A stretch of 64,000 nt of DNA from Blasia pusilla. Its lineage: Eukaryota > Marchantiophyta > Marchantiopsida > Blasiales. The translations under genes and the position numbers were made by a program. The notes beneath the pieces were generated by a model. That model saw only the letters and a program-made list of their open reading frames with translations, ran no database searches and was not told the DNA's origin. Location: NCBI GenBank assembly GCA_050084515.1, contig CM114271.1, positions 36,270,001 to 36,334,000 of the forward strand, given 5' to 3'. Shown here one piece after another: positions 46,191 through 60,028 of the stretch (position 1 is its first letter; every line of letters starts with the position of its first letter).

Positions 46191-49100
46191 TGCAAAAGCC
46201 CTCCCGAGTCCATACTCCCGGGACTCCTCCGCACTCGGGATCCAGAGAGGAAGGCGTTCACTCCACGCGCAATCTCGTCGGGTACAGCAGACGGTCGCTC
46301 ATGGATATTATAATACTTGACGTGATTCATCACCTGGCCAGTGTTCTGGGCTCGGTCTACGAGAGGTGCCCCAGGGCTCGACCCAACTGATTGGAGCTGA
46401 GGACTTCAGGTCTCGCGCACGAACTGGTGAGCCAGCCCCTTGGAATGTGGACAACACAACAAGCTACGGTCTAACATAGGACATAAGCAGATAAGAAGAG
46501 ATAAACTTCAATAAAAACGCTTGACGGAAAGAAGCTAGGAACCCATTCCGAAGTAATACCAAGGTCACACCTCGAAGAAGAAAAATGGAGGAACTTCCTG
46601 AAACTTATGAGTCTATGGAGATTTTTAGGGCCGGTGAAAAATATGGGCTTTGGGTAGGGAGAAAGAATTGGGTACATCTTAGGTTTTTACTTAGGAAAAA
46701 TATGGGCTTTGGGTAGGAAGGAAGAAATAAGAAGAGAGTTTGGGAGGTTGATTTTAAAGAAGTGATTTCTTTGTAAGAATATTTCTGTTAGAATTAATTT
46801 CTTTCGCAATAAAAGCCGCTCATTATGGTAACCTCAGAACTAAGTTTTCTTACTAGTAATTAAGCAGGTCTCCGACCAGATTTGGTGGAACATTGACACC
46901 CCTATTGTCCATGAAAACCGTGTGGGACACTTCACAGTAAACAGTTTTCGCTTACTTACACGAAGGATGAGGTAAATCTAATCCATCTATGAAGCCATCT
47001 ATGATCCTTCGGTGAACGGGATGACCAGGCCAGGAACTCGCGCGCCTGAACAAACTCGGGTTAGTCCAAGAAGGGTTGAAAGTATGTTAGAGCAGGATGA
47101 AAACAATAAAGTTTTTTTATTTTCTTTTCACCCACAACCCGTGGTTAAACTGACTCAACCACAAGTCAGAAAACAAGATGCATGGGCGTTTAGGGTTCAT
47201 GACCCTCTCCCCCCTCACCATTCTACCTGAGACTTTGTTGCTATGAGGAAGCTTGTTAGAAGATTCAGGAACCATGGGAAACAGAGAGGGAGGACTTAGA
47301 GAGTCGGGTAAATGAGGGCACCCCTTAAAGCCAGAGGTTCTCATGAAAATTGCAATATCAATGCAGGTAGAACCCACCTACAAACTGAGGTTTGCAAGTT
47401 TGATTCCGACTGCTCAGAAATTCCAGCACTTCGTCCTCTCCTCTGGACGCTGACTGCGTTGAGAGCGAATCTAAAAGAGTGGCCAACAGAAGACACGATG
47501 TGGTGATTGTCAAGGCAGTTGAAGGCACGCATCGGCATAATTGTTTGGACATATTAAAGGAAGACGGTGAAACTAGGAGGTGACTTGCAACTCTCTCTCC
47601 ACTCCACCTGCAGCAGTGCAGGTGGGATGCAGGCGGGGAGCCCCGAGACCAATGGATCCACAGATCCAGCCTCCTCCTCTTTACGGAGGACTACTGATTT
47701 CATCAGATTTCATTTCACTAACAAATGAAACGAAGAATTTCTTCCTCATTCGCTCCGTACCCAGATTCTGCCTCACCTCGGTTTCCCACAGCACAACTAC
47801 TAAAAAGAGGAAGACCTAATCATGGTATTTCTGGTTAGAGCCTCCCCTGCTGGTCCCATCCAGCTAGTAGATTGAACTGGTCAGAACACGACCTTGGCCC
47901 TAGCCAAGAACTCCACACAGTTTAATTTATTTGTTTCAACAGTAATGCCACCCATTGACACTCGGATGTTTGAGGAAGAGGAACATCCAACGCGAAGGAC
48001 GGGTTAGTTTTCGCGTTATTCTCTTCAATTAAAGTCTGGTTTGCCAGACAAAACAGTAGATTTGGTCTAAGTATTCGTTGAGAAGCTCAACCGATCGACA
48101 TTTGTTTTCTTCGGATGAAAAAGTTTCAATCACAGGTGTTCTCTTTTCTCTCTATCCGTACAGGTTATTGTTTATATATTTCCCATTTGAAGTCATCTTG
48201 CCACATGATTATAGCGTTCCTTTAGATGCTTTCAATATTACAAGATGCTTATATTTCAGCGGCTACTGAAAGATGTGAAGCTTTAGAAATTCGTAGTAAA
48301 CTCATCAATGCTCCTACATCAAAGCAGCTGTGAGCAAAAGGCCTGACAATATCTAATCCAAATGTATACCATTTATTCTTCCTGAAGAAATGAAGTCTTT
48401 TAAAAGAAGAATAGGGGGTTTTCTGCAAATGTATTGTAGTACTAGTAAGTCAAAAGAAAGTGTCCCCATTCCCATTATTAGAAGCTTCTGTTACGTAAGA
48501 GACATGTAAACAAAATACTCTGCCGTGGGTTTAATAAAAGAGGCACTGTGAGACTATGAAAATGATGACCCTATTAGCTGCTGGACGTCCTCGATACTCA
48601 TCACAAACATGCAATGAAAAGGATGCATTATGGACAACCCACACAAGCACCGGATAAAGTACAGTTGCACATAGAGCTACAAACATATTTGGAACGAACC
48701 ATATGACAAGAAGGGAGAAGTTAATCAAGACGGAGAGTCTAATGGAATCCTATGAGGACGTTGCAGAGAGCAAGGCATCGTTCGGTTTCCGAAGATGGAT
48801 ATAAGCGTGTGACAAATTACCTGCAAAAAGGAAGACTCGCCCAAGTGCACATTCGGGTGTGCAAAACCCTCAGACCAGAGTACTCTAGTTGCTTTCGCAA
48901 ACTTCTACAGCCGAACCACCCTGCCTAAAACTGACGTTTTGAGTGTGAGTTGCTTCACGTCTAATATGTGGGTGACAACATATGATATTCACTTGAGAAC
49001 ATTTGACGAATTGGATGACCTTCTGTAGAGTATTTGGTGGTGCTCCCACATCCCAGTCGTGAAATTGTGATGAAAGAAGTATTTCCCAAGTGCTTCTCGT

Positions 49101-51347
49101 ACTCGTGACCTAGACTATATCATAAAACATTGAATACTCAAGCATAGAGTTGTTGATCGGAACTGGACAGATCTTCGCGTTCAACGAGATTTTCTTCTCC
49201 CCTCCATGGCAGGGAGGCTTTCGTTTTATTGAATTTTATTGACGTGGATCTTGTTTTGAGCAATGTGAAAAAGAGACAATTAACAGAATAAATTGATAAT
49301 TTTCTTGACAATGTTCTTCTTTTGGACAACGTAAGAAAAGAGGAAAAAAAAAAGAAAAAAGAAGAAGAAGAAGAGAAGGAAACGGAGCGATTATAACCCA
49401 CTCTGAATTAGAATACGACATAGCATAACGAGTTCAGTCCATCGCTAAAGTACAACACGAAGAACTGTTTGAAGTACAGGATCTAATCAACAAACCTTGT
49501 TCTTCTGTCTGCTTTTTGTAAATGGATGAAAGTTGGCCCACTTTCTTTCACATTGCTATTCTCGCTTGATCACCGATTTTACAAAAGAAGAAGAAGAAGA
49601 GAGAACGGATTGTACAAGAAAGTACTTCCATCCGGCAAGATTTACCTGATCTGATTGCCCGTCCTAGAGAAAAACCAGAGCAGTTCGGAGACAATGTGGC
49701 CCGCGTGCAACCAACAGCGGTATCGGGCATATTCCTCTCGTATAGGTACCAGTCACATCAAGGCTCGATCCCCACGCCCACTCAAATCCCTTCCGGCTGC
49801 AAATGACACCGTGAAGGTCGCTTCGATTTACTGTTTGTGGTTTGTCCAGTCACGACTTAGCTGGTATCGGCAAATGTGAAAGTTGTACAACATCTGTTGG
49901 GTAAAGATGGGCGAGTTGCCTCGTTTGTTCAAGAGGTACACGCATTCAGAGACGTACAGAAATGCCCTGTTAGAATGGACTGTTGTAAGAACCGTCCTCG
50001 CTACTGGTCAACGTTTTTGTCCGAAAGCTACGAAAGTAAACAACTCTGGGATGTTCCACGTGTGTCGCATCTCATGTGTTGAGCTGATTTAATATGTGCT
50101 CCTTGTCCTCTCCTCTGTCGCATTCCAACGTAGATCCAACCTATACCGACCATTCGGTTGATGCATACAGTAGCCACGGGTTTAAAGTAAGATGTGCCTG
50201 TTAAGGTCATGCCTCAGTGTGCCAGACAAAAGACGGTGAAAGTGAAAGATCTTGTCAGGTTGCTGAGATTGTATCACTTACAGTACTCGATATGAGGATT
50301 TCTACGTATGAGAAGGTTTCATATGAGCGCAAGGACTCATTATCAAGAAAAGTCGGCAAAAGGGACTACCCTATCTTTCCTAGTTGGGAGTCAATTTCAC
50401 CAGGATATGTATGCATTTGACTCTATGAAGTTGAGTGACACCTCAAGGTGCTCGGATGGCAGCATGACATTGGTAGCGATGTGCTTTCAAAATTCTACTT
50501 CCTACGCGAATATCCACACTCTGATTAGTGGTTGAGGAGAAGAACGACATCTTTGATCTCTCAACAAGTTCATGGCATTACTGGCCCTGTCTGTGTAATG
50601 GCCTCAGATATTCTCGCAGATTGCTCTTCAAAGGACGCCGGACAATTCATACGCACAGTGCCACGCTCTTGTCGATAAGCTCTTCTTTGCAGTGGCCCAC
50701 GTGAAATGAGGAGAGCTTGACGGTGTCACCATCAGCCTCTCTCGCTCTAGCAGCTCATATGAATTTCCCTATGACCTTAACGATTGCTTTATCTTCTGGA
50801 CACAGGAATTCTTAATATATTACTTTCATTGTTAGCTTTGCAAACAACTCCAGGCGACGATTGGTTAGAGGTATCCCCATAAACGGAATGTTAGGTGCGA
50901 GAGACATTAGCCTAAGTCTGCGGGAGATCAGAACACGACCAGGTAATTGGTGGAGCTGAGTTCGTGGTAAGTTGCTGCATTCGCCAATGTGGAGATGTGA
51001 AACAAGGGTAAGAGGAAACGAAATTTTAAGGATTATGGGACTCACGTATTAAGGCAAGACTGAACGAACGTAACCATATGGAACAATCGCCTCCATCGTA
51101 GCAGCCCAAAAGGGAAAATTATGCCATACTCACCGTCGTGTGCCTACGTGCAGGTGAAAATAGAGCAATTTTCTACTGCTCATCGTTCGAGTCACGACCA
51201 GTTCAGGGTATGGGACACTTCTGTCAAATAAACATTCCCATCATGGGGATCAAGGAGGAACCTCGACTGAGTGATTCTCCAGCGACCGTGGCGGAACTTG
51301 GTCTTGTGAAATACCGTTTCAGCCACACATAATGTCTCGAATACTGC
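46191..51347. other. Intergenic, no supported gene
   Basis: Only short, overlapping frames without recognisable motifs are present. A purine-rich run (GAGGAAAAAA...GAAGAAGAAG) lies at 49336-49382 and a shorter GAAGAAGAAG at 49586-49600. The right-hand part is the 3' flank of the SHOC1 gene. Confidence 0.5.
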
Positions 51348-54300
51348 TCACAGTCTATAAGCTGGATCTTTCTTTTGCCGCTTTGACATGTCCGGAACGT
51401 TGGAGTTCCTGTTAATCCAAACTAGACGTTGTTGGCTGTCACTGCCTCGTTTAGTCAGTCCTAATAGCTGGCAAAGAAAACACACAAGATATGTCAACAC
51501 TTGGTGGAGTCCGGGTCGTGGGATCACAATCAAACATTCTAGCGGTCGACGAGAAAGCTCTGCACTTGGAACATCAAGGTTAGCGTGTGGTCAATCTACA
51601 ATTTTGAGAAGCTCGGTAGTGTCATCTACAGTACCAAATAGCTTCGATCATTCTGAGCCAGAGTACTTTATGTGTAAGAGCACAGTACCTTCTTGGACTT
51701 TTTGTCAGCTGGAATCGAGCTGGTCATAATGGATGACTGTATCCTGTTGGTTCGAGGAAAGATTTTGGGAAACTGTAATGTCGTCTGCAAACTGGTAGAC
51801 CCGGCTGCCGCTTTCAAACGCTTGGGCTGGTGGCGAAATCGGTCGAGACATGACGCTTGCAACGTCGTTTTCTTTTGGGACCTGTATGCGTTGGGTGAGG
51901 AGACCGTGTTGGTTTGAGTTGCAACAACAGGCTTGCGCCCTACGTCCCTGGGAACAAAAAACTCACTAAAAGAGGTTGGAAGAGGAGCCTTCGCTTGAAA
52001 ACTCCCGTAGGGAACCTCAAACCTGCAGCTTACTAGACCTTTTTTATCTGCTCCGCCGTCGTTGTGCTCACCCCTGCGAGGAAGAGAAGTAACCAAACTT
52101 ACTCCTCTACGGTGTTGCATCACAGGGGTTGGGAAAGAGAAATTTGTATCATACTGCCTGGGGAGCAATTGCATGGACTTATTTGATGCCGAATTTTTCT
52201 TGGGCCAGAATATCCTGTCCTCTGGAGACACATCCGATGAGTGCTCGAATATTTCATGCACTGCTGACGAATTATTTGCAAAGAAATCCCGATTTTCTGA
52301 ATCCTCCCGGTTTGAATCCCCGGTGATTTCAGAAGCAGGAGGAAATTCAGGAAAGCAAATCGAATGCGAGTCACCACTGGCTTGAATGGCAGAAGATTCT
52401 GAATCAGCGCTTAATTCAGAAGCAGGAGGAAAGTCAGGAAATCTGTTCCACATTTCCAGTAGTGGTCTTTGACTAGACATGTGGGTAGGTAGGTTCAAAT
52501 CCTCATATTTTTCTTCGTCAATCATTCCCAGATTACATTCTGGAATATTGGTCTCAGAGAGATTGGGCTGACGAGCAGATATGACAGCGCTACCCATCTC
52601 TCTAAAAGTGCATTGAGCCCTGAAAAGCTCCAAGCAATGTTTCGGAACATTGTAACCCTCGACAAAGGTTCTTTGTTGCTCATGAGAGAGTGCAATAAAC
52701 GTAGCGAGTGGACAACCCGACGACAGTATAGCGTGTGCGGTGAGGGAGTTGATCGAGGGAAACTCTGTCAAGAAAGCTTCTGCAATTGTTGGTCCTTCCG
52801 CCATCGTTGCATATAACGCCATCTTCTTTGACTTTCTAGCCTCCTCTATGCACTTCATAACGATGTTGTCTGTGACCTCCATCAGCTCCGAGATGAAGCA
52901 TTGAATTTGCACGTCCAGCACAACTGCCACAGCGTTGATGTGACCGAACGCATCCAGAGCAACAGATATGAAACCCGGTGGTCCTTCAAAGATCTAAAGA
53001 GACACCAGAGGAACGTTTTGTTTAAAATTAAGTACCATCAAACGAACCTACGTTAACCATAGACTGTTACAGAGAAAAAAACTTCTCTTCATTCACGTAT
53101 AACTGAATTCCTTACCATTAGAATATCCAATCTAATCAATTATGCTCACCTGGAAAATTGATGGAGGATTTCAACACCTTACCATTATGCAGTTACGGAA
53201 AGAAAAGCTGATTGCCTTCATTAGGATTTCGACTTCATTTTCCAACAGTTTCTGATGATCTTTTCCATCTTGACGCTCGAGTTTGAGCTTTTCCGGGTTA
53301 TAAATCACGAGACAAGTGGCAGGACTCAGTAGAAGATCAGTAGGAATCCGCAGCTCTCTCTCCACAACTTGCAAGTTCTCTTTCTCGAGACTTAGGATCT
53401 TCTGGTAGGAGCTTCTTCTGCCTGTTATGCGGTGATGATTTGGAAGAGAAACATTGGCAACAATTATCATCTCACATCGCCTTTCTGAATAGTGATTATC
53501 CTCTTCTTTACCTTGCCGCTCTTTCAGCCTGCCGCCGTCAGATGCAGACGGTAAAACAATAGTATATCTCTCCTTATGTGACAGAGGCTCGTTTGCATCT
53601 GGAATAGTAGTAGCAGCGTTTTTATTTATTGCAGAGAGACACTGTTGTTCTCTTAAGTTGGCTACCGCTTGTTTTGGCGATTCGTCAGAAACTGTACTTT
53701 CTTCGAGAAGTTTAAAAACCCGATCAGAAGGATGATCCTGGTGAAGATCACATATACAAAATTAAATCCCAGAGTCTCTCGAACGAAGCAATAATTTAGA
53801 GAACTACATCCACACAGCTCTAGGATTTGACATGATAATATGGCATGCTAGAAGTGACTACTATAATCCGATCTATTACGGATTGGAGTTAAAAATTTTA
53901 ACTCTAAAGAACCCAATCACCTCTTAAAAATTCTGCAGAAACGAAGTAAATTGGGCCTCCGATTACATGAATAAATATGCAACATCAGCCTGTCACGACT
54001 GGACGATAACGGCCACTGACGCAGTTAAAATAAACGATAATGGACTAAACTTCCTCAATACGAACGCTTGTAGCACGCAGGGCAAATGTTTCTGCCTGAC
54101 GAGTTTGCGTTGAAGTATAGGTTAACCTCGCAGATCAAACAAATCTTTGGGGAAGACATTTATCTATGGGAGCAAAGCACGAGACCTCTTGGATACTCGT
54201 CGAATGGTTAGACATTCCTGTGACTATGTGAACACGAGGATCCATAACCAATATAGGATTAATGAACTTCCAGACACTGACCCCTCGAAAGTAGTAGACT

Positions 54301-57300
54301 CTTTGAAATAAAATAGGCTAGACTCGTGCTATTGTTTATCTCATCGGTTAGGAAAAAAGTTGGAATAAAGATTGAGGCTAGAGAGAGAGTTTACCAATTC
54401 TTGCTGATGATCACTCGCCTCTACAGAATTTGTCTTGCTTTCCTCGCTATTCATGGAAACTTTGAAGACATGTCGTTCACATCTTCCTTTTCTTAAAAAC
54501 TCGTCCACTTTGCAATCTTCTTGACAAAATGAGTATTGTATGATAGCTGTGAACGCTTCTACAGGAAAAGAGCTTGTAATATACCTGCAGATAACATAGA
54601 TCGAACTGTTAGCTCAAATAAAGGCCTCACGATTACTAGAACGAATTTTGGTCCCTTTCAACTGGTACATCAACTTGATGAATAATGCTCCAACCGGACT
54701 TTGATCTTTAACGAATGAAATCATATTTTCTTCATGCTGACGCTTGAAAACCAGAATCTGATATGATGTCTTTCAAACATCTCACAAAGTAGGGCTCTTA
54801 ATATAAAAGAGAAGAGCAATCAGTAAATGAGAACTTTTCTTTTTAAAAAACGGAATCAAATGAACAAATCTTTCAAAATGATTATTTAAGGTGCAGCCAC
54901 CTTAAACAAATGAGCGAGGTTACCACCTCCGATGTGGTAACCTTTATCAACAGAAACTCGAAGCTAGGCAATGTAAGGTGGACCGCTATGAATAAAAGTG
55001 AGCATTACGAGGTTATTTTGCATGGAAGACTTACGCGTGAGAGACAAGAAGGCAATTTGAAAAGGCTAACGCATCAGAAATCTCCTGCTTTAAGCTTTCC
55101 GTGGAGCCTTCTAGTAAAATTCCTCTCTGGAGGTAATGCTCCTTGCGATCGACCTGATATGGGTTCATGCCTAAAGACGCGAGATCTTTGAAAAGAGTGA
55201 AAAACGCTTTCCTGTCAGCTACCAGGAGTAACTTCTTTGATGCGTTTTTGGGATCCTTTCCTTTCATCTGCATAGATCGGAGAAGCTTCTTCATGAACTG
55301 TAACTTTGGATGATCCTCCAAGGTCCCTCCCTCCACCTGGTTGTAGGCCTCCTCAAGCTCAATTCGTGAATTCACAATCCATCCCTCTAAAAAGTCTATT
55401 CTTTCGAATAGGTTTTCTAGGTAAAGATGAGCAACTCGTATTCCATAGATGCACAAGTTCATGGCTGTGTGCCGCAAGACATGCAATGCGGTGAGACCTC
55501 TCATCACTACTTGTCTTTGTTGAGTGGGCTGCTCAGACGCGACCCTCGATATGAGAGATTGCATGACGCTATTGCCGTTACTGTCGAATCCGAACACCCT
55601 TGGAACTTTCAGCTTTTCTACTGTTTTTTTGCCAAATATTTCATCAACGGTGAGCAGTCCATAATAATCTGATGCAAGTGAGTCCATGAGCGACCTTATC
55701 TCCACAGATAACACAATGAGATGCTCGCAGAACGTGACATTATTTCCCCCCTCGTCATGGTCAGTTGGAAGTGTATTCAACGACATTGAATCTCCACGAG
55801 GAGCGTCTGCGAAGGCGGTTCTCCTGTCTATGATCTTATCGGTTTCGTCTGCAGTCGAGCCAATAACTTTTGTATCTTGAACGATACCTTTCCTCGCCTG
55901 GACAAAGCATGTGAGATGATCGAATAAAGACTTAGAGTTACGTCTTCTTTTGCCGAACTTCTCCGTGTCTTGGAAGCCAAGTCCCTTCGAATCTAAATCA
56001 TTTCCATTAGCTGCTTCGGTCGCACAAATGGTCGCCTGGATTACATGATGCCTTTGTCCACCTGGCACACTGCCGCTGCAGTAAGTCCCAGAAAACTTAG
56101 ACAAGGAAGGACTGGTCTGGCACTCCTTCACTTCCGCTAGTTTCGAGACCGGATGAACTTTAGCTGATGTACTGAAATGAATATGACATTTGGATACTGT
56201 CCCACTCGCTGCTTCAGTGCGTTCAAGTTTCTCAGGCACACCTTCATCTTGATATGAGTTTAGAGACTGGTTTTGTGACAACTTTGGCAAAGAAGAAGGC
56301 CGTAGACAGACATTATCTTCCACGTTTGTCGGAATCACATAAGAACCAAATCCTGTCCTTCGATGAAGATCATCTTCCACTCCAAGCAGATTCATGACCA
56401 AATCATAGGATGTTTTAGGAGATACCAAGTCTGTAGAAAGATAGGAGGACTGAATTGGTTCACATTTCATTTCTAAGTTCAGATGACTTTGCAGACTGAA
56501 GCAAGCAGTATTCCTGCATGTCGTGCTTTGAGCGAAGTGCCAATCTAGATAGAGAGAGTTAGTTGCAGTCATAGTGGTAGGCTTACAATCCAGAGACATC
56601 AACCTCCCAAGAGCCGCAAGTAGCTCTTCGCTCTGGGTATTGTTCAGCACAGGGACAGGAAGGGATTTGAACTGGCTATCATCAAGCCTCAATTCCCGCA
56701 AGATTACCAAACCTTCAAAGCACTCTGGTGGATGTTTTTCTGGAAAGCTTCCCACAGGAACAGGTACGGCACGGATGTCAGTGGCACAATTCGGAGGACC
56801 TACGCATGCAAAGCACCCAGTCAAGAAGTCCGCGCATATCGTTGTTTCCAAATTAAAATATGTCCCAAACCATGGATTAACACATTCGCTTATGTCAGCG
56901 TTGCCGGTTGCAGACGTTTTAGGTGGCTCCTCCAAGAATTCAGAGGTTAGTGTCATCGGCTGCTCAAAATTTTCATCGAGCTTGTTTGCCAAGGTAAAGT
57001 ACTTCGCCAACATGAATTGAGCACTTAACTCTGTGTGTAAAGTGCGGTCCACCTCTTTCTCAACTAAGACCTGTTGTAGCTCAATACATCCAGACAACCA
57101 TCCAGGCATCACCTTGCTTAAACTTAGAGAAGAAAAGTGTAGTTCGCCTTTGATCTCGAACAATTCAAGAGGTTTAAGAATTGTAGGGTTTGAACCATCC
57201 GTCTCGTCAGGAGTCAGCAGAGGATCATCACAAGAGGATTCGTAAATCCAGCTAACTTCAGGGATGATTTTCCATTCCTGATCCATCAGAGTTGACCAAA

Positions 57301-58988
57301 AAGTTGATTGTTGAGCCTGTGGCAAGGACATGATGAAGTCGAACGGATATACTTAGAATTCAGCTACCAGTTTCAGAAAGGCACGATTTCCGAATTTTGA
57401 CGACTTGAAAGAGAAAGTTAGGGCATTCGTGATCACAAAGTCTACCTCCACTGCAGATGCTGGATTGTCTTCACATTCTTGTAAAGAGCTTGGAAGAAAT
57501 ATGTCGAGCCACTTCTGTAAGAAACTAGAACAGAGCTGTCAAGGCGGAGAGCTGTATTGAGCAAACTACATCTAGAATAAAACCCTTAAGAGCCTATAGG
57601 GTTTTATTCTAGATGCAATCGTTGTACAATTACTGTACAGCATACAAAAACGTTCTCCGATTTGAATCAACTTTCGCATTAAGCAAACTACGTTTTATGT
57701 AAAAACTCTGCTAAACACATTTATATTTCTATTTACTAGTGCTTTCAAAAATGTGAGAGCCAGTGTAACGTAATGGTGTAAGAAGGCGACGAGTAGTGCG
57801 GACCTTCGGAATGTTGATTTCAATCTGTTCTTTTTCAACAGCTCTCGGTGCTGGGCAACCGAAGTCGGAGAGGATGCTCAGCCAATACTGACATGAGACG
57901 ATGTGCAGGAAAGTTCATGATAGCGTCAGTTGATCTATAAGTGCATACGACCTGTTATCCAGGTGAGAAGACAACAGGTTGACTTCAAGCTGAATTACTA
58001 CTACCTGAAAACAGCAGAGACGGCATTTTCGTAAGCCGCAGCCTAACCTGCTTAACTAGTGAAGAGAAAGCATGACAGGAACTTTCAATGTCATTGCTTA
58101 ATATTGGGTTTGTGAGGAACCAGTACAGCGAAAGGAGTAAGGGAACAGGGAAAAGGCCGTAGAATGAGATTCGGACCAACCTGAGTAAATTTCCTTTGCA
58201 ATGTATCATAAAAGATCAAGGGACTAAATGGTTTCAAATTAGTATAGATGCCTTGCGAAAGAACAAGCAGTCGTTTGTTCGTTTGAAAATATTAAGAGGG
58301 AACCAATGCACTGGGAAGTAACCTGAGAGCCTTCTAGAGATTGAAACCGTTGGTATAGAGATAGGTGGAGATTTTAAGAGCGAATCGCTACTGACGAAGA
58401 TGCCACAGGTAAGAAGTGTGTAATTCATACGTGGTTCGCAAAAGTCTCTTCCAGCACTGGCGGTTCGATGGCTGAATAATTTAACATTCGAGACGTGCTT
58501 GGATCCTTCAGTCGTTGGTGACGATCGGAAGTCAGATCGAGCTGCTCAGATATTCGTACGTCTTGAATTGCGTCGCAGCTGATGACCTTAGGATCGATAG
58601 GATATTCTCCATTATGAAAGTTTTTGCGATTCTCATCGTCCTGACTACCAATGGTCTGACCAGGTATCAGCTTCAACACTACTCCTACTCCCGTTAAGTC
58701 GAGAATACTTGGTTGGTCTACCTTTCGCGGGACAAAGTCTGCTAGAAAACGCTCGTTTCTGTTCCAAGAGTCTTTGACGCAAGGTAAGTTCGCAAGACTC
58801 TCAGACGTAGTAATTGGAAATGATAATTCGTTGCAAAAGATCTCAAAAAAACTATGCAAGGAATATTTTGTCTCTATAGTTCTCAGGGAAGGAACATGCG
58901 GAAGAGGCATAAGGTTTCTCAAACACTCTTCTCTAGACAATATCGAAGCTTCCGCAAAATAATCAACTTCTAAATATCTGATGCGCAT
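51348..58988 (-). CDS. SHOC1: SHOC1 / ZIP2-like meiotic crossover protein (7 exons)
   Basis: XPF-related protein of the ZMM group, which with an ERCC1-like partner (PTD in Arabidopsis) promotes class I meiotic crossovers. Predicted exons: 58988-58431, 57514-57446, 57316-55035, 54584-54395, 53737-53183, 52993-51689, 51467-51348; all phases agree, giving about 1692 residues (Arabidopsis about 1590). Family blocks: N-terminal MRIRYLEVDYF; DDSQFKSLPVPVL...ATNSLYLDW; ALHVLRHTAMNLCIYGIRVAHLYL; ITSSFPVEAFTAII; RRSSYQKILSLEKENLQVVE; LLLSPATCLVIY; SFSFRNCIM joined to IFEGPPGF; a HhH-like FLTEFPSINSLTAHAILSSG; and C-terminal QQRLVW. The XPF active site is not retained, as usual in this family. Exon 2 and the first intron borders are least certain. 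No disabling change is seen. Confidence 0.92.
57569..57615. repeat. 18-bp perfect hairpin in SHOC1 intron 1
   Basis: CATCTAGAATAAAACCCT (57569-57586) pairs exactly with AGGGTTTTATTCTAGATG (57598-57615), with an 11-base loop. It could be a tiny foldback element. The stem is too short for a typical plant miRNA precursor. Confidence 0.9.
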
Positions 58989-59584
58989 TTTGGCAGCGGT
59001 TCAGTTTCAGACAACGAGTTTTATGCGTGATCTATCCAGGTGCTGCACTCCTCTCAGTTTTGATAACTGTATTGCATCGATTGTTAGCTTTAATAATTAA
59101 TGACGTGCAAATGGAGGATAGGTTCACTCATGTCTCACTTTTGTCTGCACATCAACGCAAATATTCAAGATAGTCGACGGATCAGACGCATGAAATCAGA
59201 AACGTGCATTCTGCACCATCAGATGATATGCCACATGGAATAACACTGCGCTCTGCTTTTATGATGATGATGCAGCATAGATGACTAGAGTCCCCCCGGG
59301 TTCAGAACGTCTACGAATATTTCCAGGGATAAAATACTGAGCCGTATCACTACAAATTGGCTCAAGGGGGGTGACTACGTAAATCATATTCTCTGAATAG
59401 CGGAGATCAAGTCATTGAAACAACGGTTTCATAACGTGGTTTCCATGACGACCTGACATCGACAGGCTATGACGAACCAGTCAGCAACGACCTTGTCGAT
59501 GTTAAACCCGCCACAACTTGATGACATACGAAGACCAGTTTTAATTTCCAGGCGACAAGATCCACCAATAAAAATCACAAAAGA

Positions 59585-59672
59585 AACGTGGTGTTTGTTA
59601 GGGTTTCTTTCTCTTGTGGTGACTGCTGTTCCACAAACAAACACCACGTTGGAAAGAAACAAACACCACGTG
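59585..59672. repeat. Inverted and direct repeats with a G-box
   Basis: AACGTGGTGTTTGTT (59585-59599) is inverted as AACAAACACCACGTT (59636-59650) and again as AAACAAACACCACGT (59657-59671). The second inverted copy completes CACGTG (59667-59672), the plant G-box core. It lies about 0.6 kb upstream of the SHOC1 start codon. Confidence 0.85.
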
Positions 59673-59993
59673 AGGAAGCTTTTACCATCTATACAATTCT
59701 CTCCGTCGTAGGAAAACAACGAAAGAAACTGCTTGATCGCAAGACACTGGAGCGTAATAGACGAGACGAACTCGTGTCAGTCCTTGGTTTAAACTGCGTC
59801 GGTGCGTGTGACACCTCCAGATCCGTAGCATATCTGGAGACCTCTCCTCTTGCCCTTGTGAGAGGGGGTGGTCTCAACCGGAGGGCAATGGAGTCCCTTA
59901 TCAATCATTCCGAAAAAAATTTCGTGTTTTCATTTTAAAAAACCAAATATCTCGAGGATCCGATGTCAAAATCACATATATGGATGGGGTCCC

Positions 59994-60028
59994 ATAAGCC
60001 AAGTCCGCTTCCGGTGGACTTGGCTTAT
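59994..60028. repeat. 13-bp inverted repeat, 9-base loop
   Basis: ATAAGCCAAGTCC and GGACTTGGCTTAT are exact complements around GCTTCCGGT. No neighbouring gene end is recognised, so a terminator role is not supported. Confidence 0.88.

Noticed and set aside
45563-46333. Overlapping frames around the palindromes and U6 pseudogene
   Set aside because: Frames on both strands read through palindromes and an RNA pseudogene; none has a recognisable domain.
49138-49401. Minus-strand frame with Ser/Phe runs
   Set aside because: It is a translation of a GAA/AAG-rich purine tract.
57773-57840. tRNA-like stretch in SHOC1 intron 1
   Set aside because: A GTAATGGTGTAAG D-arm resemblance exists, but no acceptor stem closes and the T-loop is not GTTCRAN.
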